From Telmatospirillum sp. J64-1 (GTDB lineage: Bacteria; Pseudomonadota; Alphaproteobacteria; Rhodospirillales; Magnetospirillaceae), in the NCBI RefSeq assembly GCF_006980715.1, contig NZ_SBHN01000026.1:1-64000 (forward strand): a stretch of 64,000 bases of DNA, given 5' to 3'. The notes beneath the pieces are model-generated. The model was not told the DNA's origin and did not search any database. It was given only the letters and a program-made list of their open reading frames with translations. Positions 43,065-51,993 of the stretch are shown piece by piece. The number at the start of each line of letters is the position of its first letter. The stretch's first letter is position 1. Both the position numbers and the translations under genes were made by a program.

Positions 43065-43844
43065 TTATCCTGTAAAGCCGCCCTCACGATGTGATACCGA
43101 CTCCATCCAATCCATGCTGCCCGTCGCCGGTTTATACTCCGCTCCAAACACACCGGTATATCCAAGGCGCTGGAGCTCGGGCAGGAGCCAAGCGTAATCG
43201 ACCTCGCCATGGTCTGGTTCGGCACGATCGGGCGCCGAGGCGAACTGGACATGTCCGATCAGGTCCTTGTGGCGCAGGAAGGTGCCGATCAACTCGCCGC
43301 CCAGGCGCTGCTGGTGGTAGCAATCGAACATGATCTTCAGATTGGGCGCCCCGACCGTTTCGATGACGGCGCGGGCCGTCTCGATGGAATTCAGGAAATA
43401 GTCCGGGGCGTCATGAGGGTTCAGCGGCTCGATCAGGATGCCGATGCCATGCGCGCCCGCCAGTTCGGCGGCGAAGCGCAGGTTGGCGACGAAGGTCGCC
43501 GTTTCGGCCCCATGCCCCTTCCTGCCGGCCATGACATGGACATTGGCCGCGCCGATCGCCGCCGCATACTCGACGGCCCGGCGGATGACGGAGCGGGCTT
43601 CCTCCTCACGGCCGGACAAGGCGGCAAGCCCGTTCTCGCCGCGCGTCAGATCGCCCCGCAAGGTATTGATGCCGACCATCGGCAGACCGGTAGCATCGAG
43701 CGCCGCCTTGATCTCCACCGGATCGAAATCATAGGGCCAATGGCATTCCACGGCGGAAAAGCCCGCCGCCTTGGCTGCGAGAATGGCCTCGGGCAGCGGC
43801 CGGTCGGTAAAGAGAAAGCCTAGATTGGCAGAAAATCTTATCAT
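43065..43844 (-). CDS. otnI: 2-oxo-tetronate isomerase
   Basis: The 259-aa TIM-barrel protein is of the hydroxypyruvate-isomerase-like family (AP endonuclease 2 fold). It has FSANLGFLFTDRPLPEAILAAKAAGFSAVECHWPYDF at the N-terminus, GILIEPLNPHDAPDYFLNS with the metal Glu, and IMFDCYHQQRLGG with Asp and His ligands. In the D-erythronate pathway OtnI converts 2-oxo- to 3-oxo-tetronate. Its ATG overlaps the otnC stop (ATGA), and all other genes of that pathway are in this locus, so OtnI is preferred over hydroxypyruvate isomerase. It is the last gene of the operon, 31 bp from the MFS remnant. Confidence 0.87.
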   Translation of the reverse strand: MIRFSANLGFLFTDRPLPEAILAAKAAGFSAVECHWPYDFDPVEIKAALDATGLPMVGINTLRGDLTRGENGLAALSGREEEARSVIRRAVEYAAAIGAANVHVMAGRKGHGAETATFVANLRFAAELAGAHGIGILIEPLNPHDAPDYFLNSIETARAVIETVGAPNLKIMFDCYHQQRLGGELIGTFLRHKDLIGHVQFASAPDRAEPDHGEVDYAWLLPELQRLGYTGVFGAEYKPATGSMDWMESVSHREGGFTG

Positions 43845-44488
43845 GAGTCCCACTCCACCCCAAAATGGGTCACCAGATCCCTGACCTGCCCGGGCGTCAA
43901 CACCTTCGGATTCATGCCGCGCGTCAGCAGAGTAAGGCGCGCCGTCTCCTCCAGTTCCTCCATTGCATTGGCCGCTTCGTCAAGCGTTTCTCCGGCGACG
44001 ACAGGGCCATGATGAGCCAGAAGGACGGCCGACCTGACCCCCCCCAATTGCCGCACGGCCTCGCCCATCGCGGGGTCACCGGGGCGGAAATAGGGCAGCA
44101 GGGCGACCCGTCCCAAACGCATGACCGAATAGGGCGTCAAGGGCGGCAACACGCAATCCGGATCCGTCTCCGGCAGAAGCGAGAGGGCGACCGAATGGGT
44201 CGAATGCAGATGCACCACGGCACCGGCCTTGGCGCCGCGCGTTTCATAAAAGGCGGTGTGGAGGGACAGCTCTTTCGTGGGGCGGTCCCCCGACAGCAAG
44301 CGCCCATCCCGATCGATATGGGACAGCCGCGCCGGATCGAGACTGCCCATCGAACTGCCAGTCGGGGTGACGAGGAAGGTTCCGTCATCGAGCCGCATCG
44401 AAATATTCCCGGAACTCCCGTTGGTCAGCCCCCGCGAGAATATCGAGGCCGCCAAGAGGCAGATTTTCTCCCTTGCCTTCGCGCTCAT
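43841..44488 (-). CDS. otnC: 3-oxo-tetronate 4-phosphate decarboxylase
   Basis: The 215-aa class-II aldolase/adducin-family protein has SRGLTNGSSGNISMRLDDGTFLVTPTG, the zinc-binding VVHLHSTHSVALS (His-x-His) and LLAHHGPVVAG with a third His, and a conserved Glu in KELSLH. OtnC cleaves off CO2 from 3-oxo-tetronate 4-phosphate to give dihydroxyacetone phosphate. It is translationally coupled on both sides (ATGA overlaps with otnK and otnI), which fixes its pathway role better than sequence alone, since fuculose-phosphate aldolases look similar. Confidence 0.88.
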   Translation of the reverse strand: MSAKAREKICLLAASIFSRGLTNGSSGNISMRLDDGTFLVTPTGSSMGSLDPARLSHIDRDGRLLSGDRPTKELSLHTAFYETRGAKAGAVVHLHSTHSVALSLLPETDPDCVLPPLTPYSVMRLGRVALLPYFRPGDPAMGEAVRQLGGVRSAVLLAHHGPVVAGETLDEAANAMEELEETARLTLLTRGMNPKVLTPGQVRDLVTHFGVEWDS

Positions 44489-45765
44489 TCCGCATGCTCC
44501 TTTTCGGCCATCGTCCCACCCAAGACCAAGGCGGCTTTCTCGAAGAAGTTCAGGCCGCCAAAATTTCCGGATTTAAGGGCAAGAACAAGATTTTCGCCGA
44601 CCACGCTCACCGCCGGCACGCCCGGATCGATTTCGGGACCGATGTGGAAGGCCTTGGCACCGAGAACGGACACCACCGCGCCGGAGGTTTCTCCGCCCGC
44701 GGTGACGATCTTCTCGACGCCTCGATCGCGCAGGCGCTGCGACACGCGGGCGAATAGATTTTCGATCGATTCGGCCACACGGGCCTTGCCATGACTGTCC
44801 TGCGCCCGCCTGATCACCTCGGGATCGGCCGAGGAATAGATCAGCGGCACACGGCCCTCCGCCGCCTGCGCCACGGCCCAATCGGCAAGTGCATCCGCAT
44901 CGAGGCCGGCCATGACGTCATCTGCCGCAACGCTTCTTGCCGGATGTCTCTCGGCGTGATAGGCGACTTGCCTGCGGCTATTGACCGAGCACGAACCGCA
45001 CAGCGCCACGACCGGTCCCTTCCGCCCGGCCCAGGACTGCTCGGGCACGGCTTCGGCCCCTTCCCGGGCGAAATTCTTCGGCAGGCCGAGGGCGATTCCA
45101 GATCCTCCGCTCAGAAGAAGCTCGCGGGCCATCGCCCGCCCGATCGCTTCCAGATCCTCGTCCGAAACGGCATCCAGAACGATATAACGGGCCCCCTTCT
45201 GCGCCTGTTCATCCAAGGCGGCCTCGATGGCACGGGCGCCTTTGGCGATTTCACGATACAGCACATGACCGACAGGCTCTTTCGTCTGAAGCCCCAGCCA
45301 GCGGCGGATATCGGGATCCGTCATCGGCGTCAGCGGATGGGATTCCATCCCCGATTCGTTCAACAGCCGGTCATTGACGAAGAGATGCCCGTTGTAGACG
45401 GTCCTGCCCGTCGCGGGAAAGGCCGGGCAGACAATGGCGCGGCTTGCCTTCAGCTCTCGTGCCAGCGCGTCGAGCACCGGGCCGATATTGCCCTCGGGCG
45501 TCGAATCGAAGGTCGAGCAATATTTGAAGAGATATTGCCGGCAGCCCTGCGCCATCAGCCAGCGCAACGCCGCCAGGCTTTCCGCCACCGCCTGTTCCAC
45601 CGGCGCGGTTCGTGTCTTCAGCGCGACGACGCCCGCCTCGATATCCGCCTCTGCCGGGGCATCGGGAATACCGTTGAACTGGACTGTGCGCATGCCGCCC
45701 TTGGCCAGGGTATTGGCAAGATCCGACGAGCCGGTGAAATCGTCGCCGATACAACCGATAATCAT
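44485..45765 (-). CDS. otnK: 3-oxo-tetronate kinase
   Basis: The 426-aa protein is of the four-carbon acid sugar kinase (DUF1537) family. The N-terminal domain begins IIGCIGDDFTGSSDLANTLAKGG with the substrate-binding DDFTG. It continues with KYCSTFDSTPEGNIGPV and CPAFPATGRTVYNGHLFVND. The C-terminal nucleotide domain has GSCSVNSRRQV and TAGGETSGAVVSVLG. It phosphorylates 3-oxo-tetronate at C4 with ATP. It is 42 bp downstream of the shikimate-dehydrogenase-like gene and overlaps otnC. Confidence 0.9.
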   Translation of the reverse strand: MIIGCIGDDFTGSSDLANTLAKGGMRTVQFNGIPDAPAEADIEAGVVALKTRTAPVEQAVAESLAALRWLMAQGCRQYLFKYCSTFDSTPEGNIGPVLDALARELKASRAIVCPAFPATGRTVYNGHLFVNDRLLNESGMESHPLTPMTDPDIRRWLGLQTKEPVGHVLYREIAKGARAIEAALDEQAQKGARYIVLDAVSDEDLEAIGRAMARELLLSGGSGIALGLPKNFAREGAEAVPEQSWAGRKGPVVALCGSCSVNSRRQVAYHAERHPARSVAADDVMAGLDADALADWAVAQAAEGRVPLIYSSADPEVIRRAQDSHGKARVAESIENLFARVSQRLRDRGVEKIVTAGGETSGAVVSVLGAKAFHIGPEIDPGVPAVSVVGENLVLALKSGNFGGLNFFEKAALVLGGTMAEKEHAE

Positions 45766-45807
45766 GACATGCCTTTCATAAGGGCTGTGGGCCGGAACCG
45801 GCCCTGC

Positions 45808-46599
45808 TTAGCCTTGGAGCGTCTTGATGATGATGTCCAACTGGCCATCGACCATTTCCGGCCCGGTCTGGGTCCGCAGCCCACGCGCCTTCGCGGCTTG
45901 CACCCAAGGGGTCTCTGCGGGATAGGGAACGATGTCGGTAACAATGGCCTCTGGACCGAGCCGGTCGAGCGGATAGGGCATGCTGGTATCGCCGGACATG
46001 CCGGCGGGGCTTGCATTGCACAGCAACTCGTACCGGAAGTCTTGCGGTGGTGCGGCAAGGACCTCCAGCCCCGGAAAAGCCTCCGACAATTTGTCCGCAA
46101 GTTTCCTCTGCCGTTCGGCATCCAGCTCGACGATCACCAGGCGGGCGATCCCCGCCTGCGCAAGCGCGTAGGCGATCGCCGCCCCGGCACCACCCGCCCC
46201 GACAAGCAGGACATCCTTGCCGCGCGGCGAGATCCCATTCCGCCGCAACGCCTCCAGATATCCCTGCCCGTCGCTGATGCTGCCCGAAAGCGATCCATCT
46301 GCCTCGCGCTTGAGGATATTGCAGGCTTCCAGGAAGGCGGACTGGACCGAGACCGTGCTGGCGGCGGCGAAGGCCCGTTGCTTGTAGGGATAGGTGATAA
46401 TGCACCCCACGCAATTCTCCATCGCGCGCAGCATGGCGAAGAACGCATCCAATCCGGTCTCGAGCAGGTCCACGGGAACGTTGACAACATCCACCCCCTG
46501 CTCGGCCATACGCCGATTGAAGACTTCGGGCGTGCGCGCCTGCCGGATCGGATGGCCGAGCATGAAGCAGACTTTTGAACTTGCAGTAACGGATTGCAT
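45808..46599 (-). CDS. Shikimate dehydrogenase-like NAD(P) oxidoreductase
   Basis: The 263-aa AroE-fold protein has the N-terminal substrate domain (MLGHPIRQARTPEVFN; CIITYPYK with the catalytic Lys) and SISDGQG with the catalytic Asp, then the NAD(P)-binding VLLVGAGGAGAAIAYALAQAG. Housekeeping AroE usually has NVTxPxK and NTDGxG; here these are CIITYPYK and SISDGQG, so it is a divergent paralogue. Its place between the TctA transporter gene and otnK suggests it acts on a hydroxy- or oxo-acid of the same pathway rather than in aromatic synthesis. The substrate is unknown. Confidence 0.78.
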   Translation of the reverse strand: MQSVTASSKVCFMLGHPIRQARTPEVFNRRMAEQGVDVVNVPVDLLETGLDAFFAMLRAMENCVGCIITYPYKQRAFAAASTVSVQSAFLEACNILKREADGSLSGSISDGQGYLEALRRNGISPRGKDVLLVGAGGAGAAIAYALAQAGIARLVIVELDAERQRKLADKLSEAFPGLEVLAAPPQDFRYELLCNASPAGMSGDTSMPYPLDRLGPEAIVTDIVPYPAETPWVQAAKARGLRTQTGPEMVDGQLDIIIKTLQG

Positions 46600-46604
46600 G
46601 GCGT

Positions 46605-48134
46605 TCAGCTTTCAGTCTTGGCGGCAGTGCGCCGCGAGAGCCGCCCCCACAGGGCGCCGATTCCCTTCCGCAGGAAAGGAATCTGGGACAGGAGCAGAAG
46701 GACGATGATCGCCGCCACCACCGCCGAAATCGGGCGGGTGAAGAAGGCGGTCCAGTCGCCATCCGCCAGCACGAAGGAACGACGCAGATTACGATCCAGC
46801 AGCTCGCCCAGCACGATCCCGAGCACGAGCGGCGCCATGGGATAGTTCAGGAGACGCAGGAAGTAGCCGATCACGCCGAAGGCCACGACAACCCAGATAT
46901 CGAAGAGACGCGACTGGATCGCATAGGGCCCGATCACGCACAGCACGGCGATGATCGGCATCAGATAGACGTCCTTGGCGCGCAGGATCAGCACCATGGC
47001 GCGGGTCAGGCTGAGCCCCAGGATCAGGATCCCGAAGGTCGCGATGACCAGCATCGCGATGACGTCGTAGATAAGCTGCGGCGAGGTCACCATGAGCAAG
47101 GGACCCGGCTGCGCGCCATGGATGATCAGCGCGGCCATCAGCACCGCGGCCACTCCGGAGCCCGGAATGCCAAGCGTCAAGACCGGAATCATCGCACCGG
47201 GAACCGAGGCGTTGTTGCCGGTTTCCGCCGCGACAAGCCCGTCCAACGACCCTTTGCCGAATTCTTCCGGCGTCTTGGAGAAACGCTTGGCGACGGCATA
47301 GGACGACCAAGCGCCGACATCTTCCCCGACGCCGGGCAGCAGGCCCGTGAATGTGCCGAGAATGCCCGAGCGCAGCACCGTCCAGCGGTAGCGCAGGAAT
47401 TCCCTGAACCTCGGCAGCGTGCGGCCGGAATTGTCGACGACCGCCTCCTTGGCCTTGCGGCGCATCACATGCAGAACCTCCGCGAAGCCGAACGCCCCCA
47501 CCATGGCCGGCAGCAGCATGATGCCGCCGGAGAGTTCGGTGATTCCGAAGGTGAAGCGTTCGACGCCGAAGGTCGTCTCGCGCCCGATCGTGGAAACGAG
47601 AAGGCCGAGAATACCGGCGATCCACCCCTTGACCGGGTCGGTCCCGCTCAGATTGCCCGAGATCAGAACCCCGAACAACGCGAGCCAGAAGAATTCGAAG
47701 GCCCCGAAGGAAAGAGCGAATTCCCCCAGCGGCGGCGTGATCAGCGCCAGCAGGAACAGGCCGATCAGAGTTCCGACCGCCGATCCCATGGTGGCCATCC
47801 CCATCGCCTGTCCGGCCATGCCGCGCCGCGCCAGGACATTGCCGTCCAGCGCGGTCGCCGCGCTGGACGGCGTCCCCGGGATGTTCAACAGGATCGCCGT
47901 ACGGCTGCCGCCGTAAATGGCGAGGACATAAGTACAGACCAGAACCAGGATCGCATTGGTCGGCGACAGATGAATGGTCATCGTCGTCAGCAACGCCAGT
48001 CCCATGGTCGCCGTCAGTCCCGGAAGCGCGCCGATGATCAGCCCTCCCAGACAAGCGGCTGCCGCGAGAGCGAGCGATTCCCAGTTCAGGAGCGATGCAA
48101 AGGCTGCAGCCAGCATGGAAAATGGATCAGTCAT
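46605..48134 (-). CDS. tctA: Tripartite tricarboxylate transporter large membrane subunit
   Basis: The 509-aa TctA protein has about twelve helices. Motifs are LIIGALPGLTATMGLALLTT near residue 35, AIYGGSRTAILLNIPGTPSSAATALDG, and the repeat GIPGSGVAAVLMAALIIHG near residue 330, all diagnostic. It is the ion-coupled channel of a binding-protein-dependent secondary transporter. It follows tctB by nine bases. The cargo is probably a small sugar acid such as erythronate given the linked enzymes, since Tct systems carry many carboxylates. Confidence 0.9.
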   Translation of the reverse strand: MTDPFSMLAAAFASLLNWESLALAAAACLGGLIIGALPGLTATMGLALLTTMTIHLSPTNAILVLVCTYVLAIYGGSRTAILLNIPGTPSSAATALDGNVLARRGMAGQAMGMATMGSAVGTLIGLFLLALITPPLGEFALSFGAFEFFWLALFGVLISGNLSGTDPVKGWIAGILGLLVSTIGRETTFGVERFTFGITELSGGIMLLPAMVGAFGFAEVLHVMRRKAKEAVVDNSGRTLPRFREFLRYRWTVLRSGILGTFTGLLPGVGEDVGAWSSYAVAKRFSKTPEEFGKGSLDGLVAAETGNNASVPGAMIPVLTLGIPGSGVAAVLMAALIIHGAQPGPLLMVTSPQLIYDVIAMLVIATFGILILGLSLTRAMVLILRAKDVYLMPIIAVLCVIGPYAIQSRLFDIWVVVAFGVIGYFLRLLNYPMAPLVLGIVLGELLDRNLRRSFVLADGDWTAFFTRPISAVVAAIIVLLLLSQIPFLRKGIGALWGRLSRRTAAKTES

Positions 48135-48143
48135 GACACACCG

Positions 48144-48635
48144 CTACGGGAGACGGACGAGGAAGACTTCCTGGAAGACGAAGGAGACGACGGCAGCGGT
48201 TAACGCGCCCGTCAGCATTGCCTTGACCAGGAGAACAGACACGGCCCTCGGACGAAAATCTTTGACGCCGAAGGTGACGATGAACGTGCTGACGAAAAGG
48301 AAGGTCGCAAGCCAGAACGGCATCCGCCCTACAAGCACGAGCGCATAGACAGACATCAGGCCCAGCGCGACCAGCGCCCGGACTCCGGAAGCCTCCATCC
48401 TCAGCTCCGGCATTTCGGGGACATGTCCCTTCAAGCTCCGAACGACAAGCACGACGCCGAAAAAAGCCAGGGCAAGGCCCAGCATGAAGGGAACGAAGCC
48501 CGGTGCGGTAAAGAACGTCGCCCCCAGATGCTCGCGGCGGTCCATCTGCAATGACAGAATCGCGAAGATTCCGCCGAGTATTATCCATCCGCCCCCGCTT
48601 AGGGCGTCCAGCATATGATTACGCGGCTCTTTCAT
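48144..48635 (-). CDS. tctB: Tripartite tricarboxylate transporter small membrane subunit
   Basis: The 163-aa protein has four predicted helices in the TctB pattern (WIILGGIFAILSLQ, FMLGLALAFFGVVLVVRSL, ALVALGLMSVYALVLVG, FWLATFLFVSTFIVTFGV). The start follows GGGAGAAGG at short spacing; a second ATG seven codons in is possible. It sits between tctC and tctA in the usual order and stabilises or assists the large subunit. Sequence conservation in this family is low, so the call rests on topology and context. Confidence 0.82.
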   Translation of the reverse strand: MKEPRNHMLDALSGGGWIILGGIFAILSLQMDRREHLGATFFTAPGFVPFMLGLALAFFGVVLVVRSLKGHVPEMPELRMEASGVRALVALGLMSVYALVLVGRMPFWLATFLFVSTFIVTFGVKDFRPRAVSVLLVKAMLTGALTAAVVSFVFQEVFLVRLP

Positions 48636-48702
48636 GCGCCTTCTCCCGTCGACACACAGAATTACGCGGCGGGCACTCCAGGCACCCGCCGCGACTCACG
48701 GC

Positions 48703-49719
48703 CTATTCCAGACGCTGGATTCCCAGCGTATCGGGAGAAATCGTGGCAACGCCGTTATCAAACATCCGCCAGGCAGTCTCGCGCACCGCCTCCTGCGCCA
48801 TCTTCTGGGCTTCCTCGCCATAGACCGGCGTGAAGATGGAACCATTCTCGGCGGCGTAATTCTTCAGCGTCTCGGAATTGGCGATCTCGTTCGCCCAGAC
48901 GCTTTCCATCCGCGCGACCACCTCGTCAGGCGTGCCCTTGGGAAGGAAGATGCCGACCTGGATGGTGAGGCCGGGCGCACGGAAATCGGGATAGGTTTCG
49001 GTGATCGGCGGGATCACGCCATAGCCCTTGATCACCAGCGGCGCATCAGCAAGCACGGCCAGCGGACGGACGCGCTTTCCCTTGATCATGGCCGCCTGGC
49101 CAGGCCCCGACTGCGTCGTCGCCTGCACCTCGCCGGAGACGACCGCGACCATGGTCGGCGCATCGCCATCATAAGACACCGCCTGGAAATCGCCTTCCAC
49201 ATGCTGGGCGAAAGCCTGCATCGCGGAATAGGCGGTCGACGGAATGCCGGACGTGCCGACAGTCAGCTTGCCGGGATTGGCCTTCATGAAGTCCACCAGG
49301 CTTTCGACCGTATCGAATTGCGAATTCTGGCCGACGGTAAGCACCGGGGCGTTCCGCACGATCAAGAAGATATGCCAGTCCTCGATGGCCGTATCGAGCA
49401 GGCCCTGCACCCCATAGGTTCCCAGATCCTGCACGCCCCCGGAAGCCCAGGTATAGCCATCGGCCGGAGCATCCATGACGCTCTTGGTCCCCACGGTACC
49501 GGTCGCCCCCGTCTGGTTGACGACCACCACGGGCGTGCCGAGCGCCTTGGAGACTTCGCCGGAAAGCACGCGCATGATGGCATCGGTCGCACCACCCGCC
49601 GCCCAGGGCACGACAATATTGACCGGCCTTTCAGGCTGCCATTCCTGTGCGCTTGCGACGGATGCCGGACCAAAAGCGGCGAGAGCCGCAGCAGCCAAGC
49701 CCCAAATGACTTTCCTCAT
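48703..49719 (-). CDS. tctC: Tct-family periplasmic solute-binding protein
   Basis: The 338-aa protein has a signal peptide (MRKVIWGLAAAALAAFGPASVASA, cleavage after ASA). The Bug/TctC fold follows: WQPERPVNIVVPWAAGGATDAIMR with the carboxylate-binding loop, GTKSVMDAPADGYTW, and TVGTSGIPSTAYSAMQAF. The start is chosen for the complete signal peptide and GGAGGAAAC upstream. It is the first gene of the operon tctCBA-aroE-like-otnK-otnC-otnI and has a putative LacI operator 65 bp upstream. It likely binds the four-carbon acid degraded by the pathway; this is inference. Confidence 0.87.
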   Translation of the reverse strand: MRKVIWGLAAAALAAFGPASVASAQEWQPERPVNIVVPWAAGGATDAIMRVLSGEVSKALGTPVVVVNQTGATGTVGTKSVMDAPADGYTWASGGVQDLGTYGVQGLLDTAIEDWHIFLIVRNAPVLTVGQNSQFDTVESLVDFMKANPGKLTVGTSGIPSTAYSAMQAFAQHVEGDFQAVSYDGDAPTMVAVVSGEVQATTQSGPGQAAMIKGKRVRPLAVLADAPLVIKGYGVIPPITETYPDFRAPGLTIQVGIFLPKGTPDEVVARMESVWANEIANSETLKNYAAENGSIFTPVYGEEAQKMAQEAVRETAWRMFDNGVATISPDTLGIQRLE

Positions 49720-49783
49720 TGTGTTTCCTCCAGTGAACATATTGATCTTGGCGATCGGCACTTTCTGCAGCTGCTCGACCACA

Positions 49784-49797
49784 TGTAACCGGATACA
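49784..49797. promoter_or_regulatory. Putative LacI-family operator upstream of tctC
   Basis: TGTAACCGGATACA is an imperfect palindrome around a central CG, the shape of a LacI-family site. It recurs, with one or two changes, in front of the LacI-regulated neighbours (49887-49900 and 53219-53232). Confidence 0.65.
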
Positions 49798-49886
49798 TTC
49801 CTCCAGATGGCGAGCCATTAAGTCAAGAGAAACATGGAATTTTCCTGGCTTTTGGTGATATCCAGCACGCAATGATTGCCATACCG

Positions 49887-49900
49887 AATAAGCGGTTACA
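49887..49900. promoter_or_regulatory. Second putative LacI-family operator in the tctC upstream region
   Basis: AATAAGCGGTTACA is the same motif in reverse (TGTAACCGCTTATT). It lies just after the 3' end of the LacI gene and about 90 bp from the first site, a spacing that could allow looping at the tctC promoter. Confidence 0.55.
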
Positions 49901-49931
49901 TAAAGGTTTTATCCAAAGCCATCAGGGAGGC

Positions 49932-51023
49932 TCAGCGCCGAGGCGCCGGCCCCGAGGATTGCCTCACGACGAGTTCGGAAGGAAGCTCCACCCCCCCGAC
50001 CGATGCCCCTCCCGACACCATTTCGACAATCACCTTTCCCGCGATGCGCCCGATCTCGTCACTCGCCACCCTGACGGTGGTGATCGAAATCGGAAGTTCC
50101 CGCATGATCTCGATATCGTCATAGCCGACGATCGACATTTCCTCCGGCACCTTGATGCCCATGGCCTGACTTTCGAGCACCGCACCGATGGCCAGCATCG
50201 AGTTTCCGCAGATGACGGCGGTCGGCCAGGGCTTCGCATCCAGGATCCGCCGAAAGAGCTGCCTGCCCTCCTCGATACTCCACTGCCCTTCGGTGGAATG
50301 GGCCGGTGTAATCGCCAAGCCATGTTCGGCAAGCGCCGAGAACACGCCCTCGCGCCGAGCCTGGGCACGGTCATTGTTCTTGGTCGACTGGGCGATCAGG
50401 GCGAATTTCCGGTGCCCGAGCGAGATCAGATACTCGGTCATCCGGAAAAGTGCCTGATGATTGTCCGGCCCGATGCAGGGCACGCTCGACCCCGCCTCGA
50501 AAACGAAGGTGTTCACATAGGGAACCTTCTGCTGGTCCAGGAATGTCTGCAGCAGATAGGGCCGCGTCTTGCCGACCAACACCAAGCCGTCCACGCCACG
50601 CTCGACAAGCTTCACGACCTGCTGGTGCTCCAGCTCCTCCGAATAGCGCGAGCGCGCAAGAAGCAGCGTATGGTTCCGCTGGGTCAGTTCGTCCTGCAAG
50701 GCGTCGATCGCCCGGGCGAAATCACCCTGGGCGAGGGCCGGGAAAACAGCCCCGATCGCACCGGTCCGCTTTGTCGCAAGGGCGCGGGCAGCTCCGCTGG
50801 GAACCCAGCCGAGTTGCTTGATCACCATTTCGATGCGCGTCCGCAGTTCCGGCGAAACGACATCGGGATTATTGATGACGCGCGAGACCGTGGCTGTGGA
50901 GACCCCGGCAATCGCAGCCACCTGGCGCAATCCGATGGTTTGGCCGTTGCCTCGCCCACCAACCGCCCGCTTTCCGCCCACTGGCGGTGCGCCGCGCGAA
51001 TCATCGGCGGGAGCTTTCCCCAC
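49932..51023 (-). CDS. LacI-family transcriptional regulator
   Basis: The 363-aa protein starts with GTG (GAGGGG upstream). It carries a 28-residue basic extension before the LacI HTH IGLRQVAAIAGVSTATVSRVINNPDVVS and hinge region (VPSGAARALATKRTGAIG). The sugar-binding-type effector domain follows (about 85-355), with GPDNHQALFRMTEYLISLGHRK and SIVGYDDIEIMRELP. It lies between the FAH-hydrolase gene and tctC. The palindromes found at three promoters of this locus fit a LacI-type dimer, so it probably represses the whole erythronate regulon in absence of inducer, likely a pathway intermediate. Confidence 0.88.
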   Translation of the reverse strand: MGKAPADDSRGAPPVGGKRAVGGRGNGQTIGLRQVAAIAGVSTATVSRVINNPDVVSPELRTRIEMVIKQLGWVPSGAARALATKRTGAIGAVFPALAQGDFARAIDALQDELTQRNHTLLLARSRYSEELEHQQVVKLVERGVDGLVLVGKTRPYLLQTFLDQQKVPYVNTFVFEAGSSVPCIGPDNHQALFRMTEYLISLGHRKFALIAQSTKNNDRAQARREGVFSALAEHGLAITPAHSTEGQWSIEEGRQLFRRILDAKPWPTAVICGNSMLAIGAVLESQAMGIKVPEEMSIVGYDDIEIMRELPISITTVRVASDEIGRIAGKVIVEMVSGGASVGGVELPSELVVRQSSGPAPRR

Positions 51024-51118
51024 GTTCTACCCCTCTACGACTGAACTTTCCTCGGCCGGGCCGGCTTGTTCCGCCGGCCCGGCAATATTCTCAACGCACT
51101 ATGCGATACTTGCCGCTC

Positions 51119-51955
51119 TCAAACAACTCGCTGGCGCTGCACGCCCAGCCCGCTGACGCTGAGTTCCATGACGTCACCCTTGCGCAGATAACGTTCCGGC
51201 TTCATCCCCAGCCCCACGCCCGGCGGCGTGCCCGTGGTCACGATATCGCCAGCTTCGAGCACCATGAAGCGGCTCAGATAGGAGACCAGATGGGCGACGG
51301 GGAAAATCATGTTGGCGGTGGTGCTGTTCTGCAGCCGCTCGCCGTTGACGTCGAGCCACAGGGTGAGAGACTGCGGATCGGGCACTTCGTCGCGCGTCAC
51401 GAGATAGGGGCCGATCGGACCGAAGGTCGGCGAGCATTTGCCCTTGACCCACTGTCCGCCCATTTCCAACTGGAACCGCCGCTCGGAAACGTCGTTGCAG
51501 ATGAAATACCCCGCGACATGGTCCAGCGCTTCGCTTTCCGAGACCTCATAGGTGCGCTTGCCGATCAGGAAGGCCAGTTCGACTTCCCAGTCGGTGTGCT
51601 CGGATCCTTTGGGCAGCACCACATCGTCATTGGGGCCGACGATGCAGGACGCCGCCTTGTTGAAAATGATCGGCTCTTCCGGGATCGGCGCATTGGTTTC
51701 CACGGCGTGATCGACATAGTTAAGGCCGATCGCGATGAAATTCTTGACGCCGCCGACGCAGGGGCCGAGACGAGGCTGTCCCTCGACCCGCGGCAGGCTC
51801 GCGAGGTCCACACCCGACAGGGTCTCGAACAGACCGGCCTCGAAGGCCGGACCGGTGATGTCGGAAACCACGCCCGACAGATCGCGGATGGCACCATCGG
51901 CATCCAGGATGCCGGGACGCTCCTCACCTTGCTTCCCAAACCGAACCAGTTTCAT
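51119..51955 (-). CDS. Fumarylacetoacetate hydrolase-family protein
   Basis: The 278-aa FAH-family enzyme has a short N-terminal domain and the catalytic C-terminal domain. Motifs are GLNYVDHAVETN with the catalytic His, and HTDWEVELAFLIGK, whose acidic residues bind a divalent metal. KGKCSPTFGPIGPYLVTRDEVPDPQ and GTPPGVGLGMKP follow. Relatives cleave C-C bonds in 2,4-dioxo acids (for example 2,4-diketo-3-deoxy-L-fuconate) or act on ureidoglycolate. Its place in a sugar-acid operon supports the former type of reaction, but the substrate is not certain. It is 38 bp downstream of the 223-aa conserved protein. Confidence 0.85.
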   Translation of the reverse strand: MKLVRFGKQGEERPGILDADGAIRDLSGVVSDITGPAFEAGLFETLSGVDLASLPRVEGQPRLGPCVGGVKNFIAIGLNYVDHAVETNAPIPEEPIIFNKAASCIVGPNDDVVLPKGSEHTDWEVELAFLIGKRTYEVSESEALDHVAGYFICNDVSERRFQLEMGGQWVKGKCSPTFGPIGPYLVTRDEVPDPQSLTLWLDVNGERLQNSTTANMIFPVAHLVSYLSRFMVLEAGDIVTTGTPPGVGLGMKPERYLRKGDVMELSVSGLGVQRQRVV

Positions 51956-51993
51956 TTCATTCTCCCTTTGTCATTCGCTTCGCTCGACGGGAG

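Noticed and set aside
43065-43844. Glyoxylate-pathway hydroxypyruvate isomerase
   Set aside because: No glyoxylate carboligase or tartronate reductase nearby; coupling with otnC and otnK supports OtnI.
44791-46578. 595-aa plus-strand frame opposite otnK and the shikimate dehydrogenase-like gene
   Set aside because: Both minus-strand genes have clear catalytic motifs; this frame does not.
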